DNA of 6,939 nt, taken from NCBI GenBank assembly GCA_018817035.1, contig JAHIUV010000216.1:1-6939 (forward strand), read 5' to 3'. The position numbers and the translations under genes were made by a program. The notes under the pieces were generated by a model. The model was not told the DNA's origin. It ran no database searches and saw nothing but the letters and a program-made list of their open reading frames with translations. The DNA comes from Candidatus Omnitrophota bacterium. Its GTDB lineage: Bacteria; Omnitrophota; Gorgyraeia; Gorgyraeales; Gorgyraeaceae. Below are positions 6,743-6,939 of this stretch, piece after piece. Every line of letters begins with the position of its first letter. Positions within the stretch are counted from its first letter, which is position 1.

Positions 6743-6750
6743 CCCCCTTT
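6743..6750 (-). promoter_or_regulatory. Ribosome-binding site of the DRE-TIM enzyme gene
   Basis: On the minus strand AAAGGGGG lies four bases before the ATG at 6738. This purine-rich run supports that start over any later one and leaves the DCTIRDGG motif at its normal distance from the N-terminus. It is a G-rich variant rather than the classic AGGAGG. Confidence 0.6.
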
Positions 6751-6768
6751 TTTCTGATAGATAAAACT

Positions 6769-6939
6769 CTATGCTAATTTATCCAATAATTTATTGATCT
6801 TGTCAGTAAGAGGCTGGAATTTATCGCCTTTTCGAACCGTTATGTGGCTTTTTTTCTTGCCTTCCGCGCATTCGCCGAGTTCCCTGACTATCCTGTCAAA
6901 AGGGCCTACTATCCTATGTGTTATTTTATGGGCCGCGAG
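6769..6939 (-). CDS. C-terminal end of a HAMP-like / chemoreceptor-type membrane signalling protein (5' end outside window)
   Basis: Only the last 56 residues are visible, ending at a TAG stop at 6769-6771. They begin LAAHKITHRIVGPFDRI and continue with RELGE, a basic linker, SHITVRKGDKFQPL and a terminal helix INKLLDKLA. The pattern (S/T)HRI(V/A)GP followed by an amphipathic helix, a turn with a xLRKGDE-like strand, then a second helix is seen in HAMP-type domains of small two-helix membrane proteins. It is also seen near HAMP linkers of methyl-accepting and sensor proteins. The protein ends right after this module, so any membrane or sensing part lies upstream of the window edge. It is the first visible gene of the leftward group, 30 bp ahead of the DRE-TIM enzyme gene. 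The family resemblance comes from memory of such proteins and is moderate. Confidence 0.6.
   Translation of the reverse strand, partial: LAAHKITHRIVGPFDRIVRELGECAEGKKKSHITVRKGDKFQPLTDKINKLLDKLA

Overview
The window looks like a piece of a bacterial chromosome of middling-to-low GC content. The genes are tightly packed, start sites are mostly ATG, and the protein families are typical of free-living bacteria. The style (HAMP-tailed small membrane proteins, orphan PAS kinases with PilZ tails, a stand-alone HOA-like lyase) reminds me of uncultivated Gram-negative lineages such as Omnitrophota or the deltaproteobacterial groups. That placement is an impression, not something the sequence proves.

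Layout, left to right. (1) 1-1223, minus strand: an APC-superfamily amino-acid/polyamine-type permease, missing its C-terminus at the window edge. (2) 1224-1328: a 105-bp divergent intergenic region with two back-to-back sigma70-like promoters. The rightward one is near-consensus, and the leftward one would give an almost leaderless permease mRNA. (3) 1329-3136, plus strand: a two-gene operon made of a Na+/phosphate cotransporter core followed by a PhoU-like (DUF47-type) protein. (4) 3138-6939, minus strand: four genes read leftwards. They are the C-terminal end of a HAMP-like signalling protein, a DRE-TIM (4-hydroxy-2-oxovalerate aldolase-like) enzyme, a KDPG/KHG-aldolase-family enzyme, and a soluble PAS histidine kinase. 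The kinase carries a degenerate GGDEF-like domain and a C-terminal PilZ domain with intact c-di-GMP-binding motifs. A 43-bp near-perfect palindrome sits between the two aldolase genes.

How it may work together. The phosphate cotransporter and PhoU-like protein are co-transcribed and probably form an uptake-plus-control pair. The leftward group mixes two predicted C-C bond lyases with signalling proteins, and the kinase start overlaps the end of the aldolase gene. This suggests coupled expression of a sugar-acid or keto-acid lyase with a c-di-GMP-responsive kinase. No response regulator is visible, so the kinase's partner lies elsewhere. The two operons converge with a single base between their stop codons. 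I saw no tRNA, rRNA, CRISPR array, insertion sequence or phage gene.
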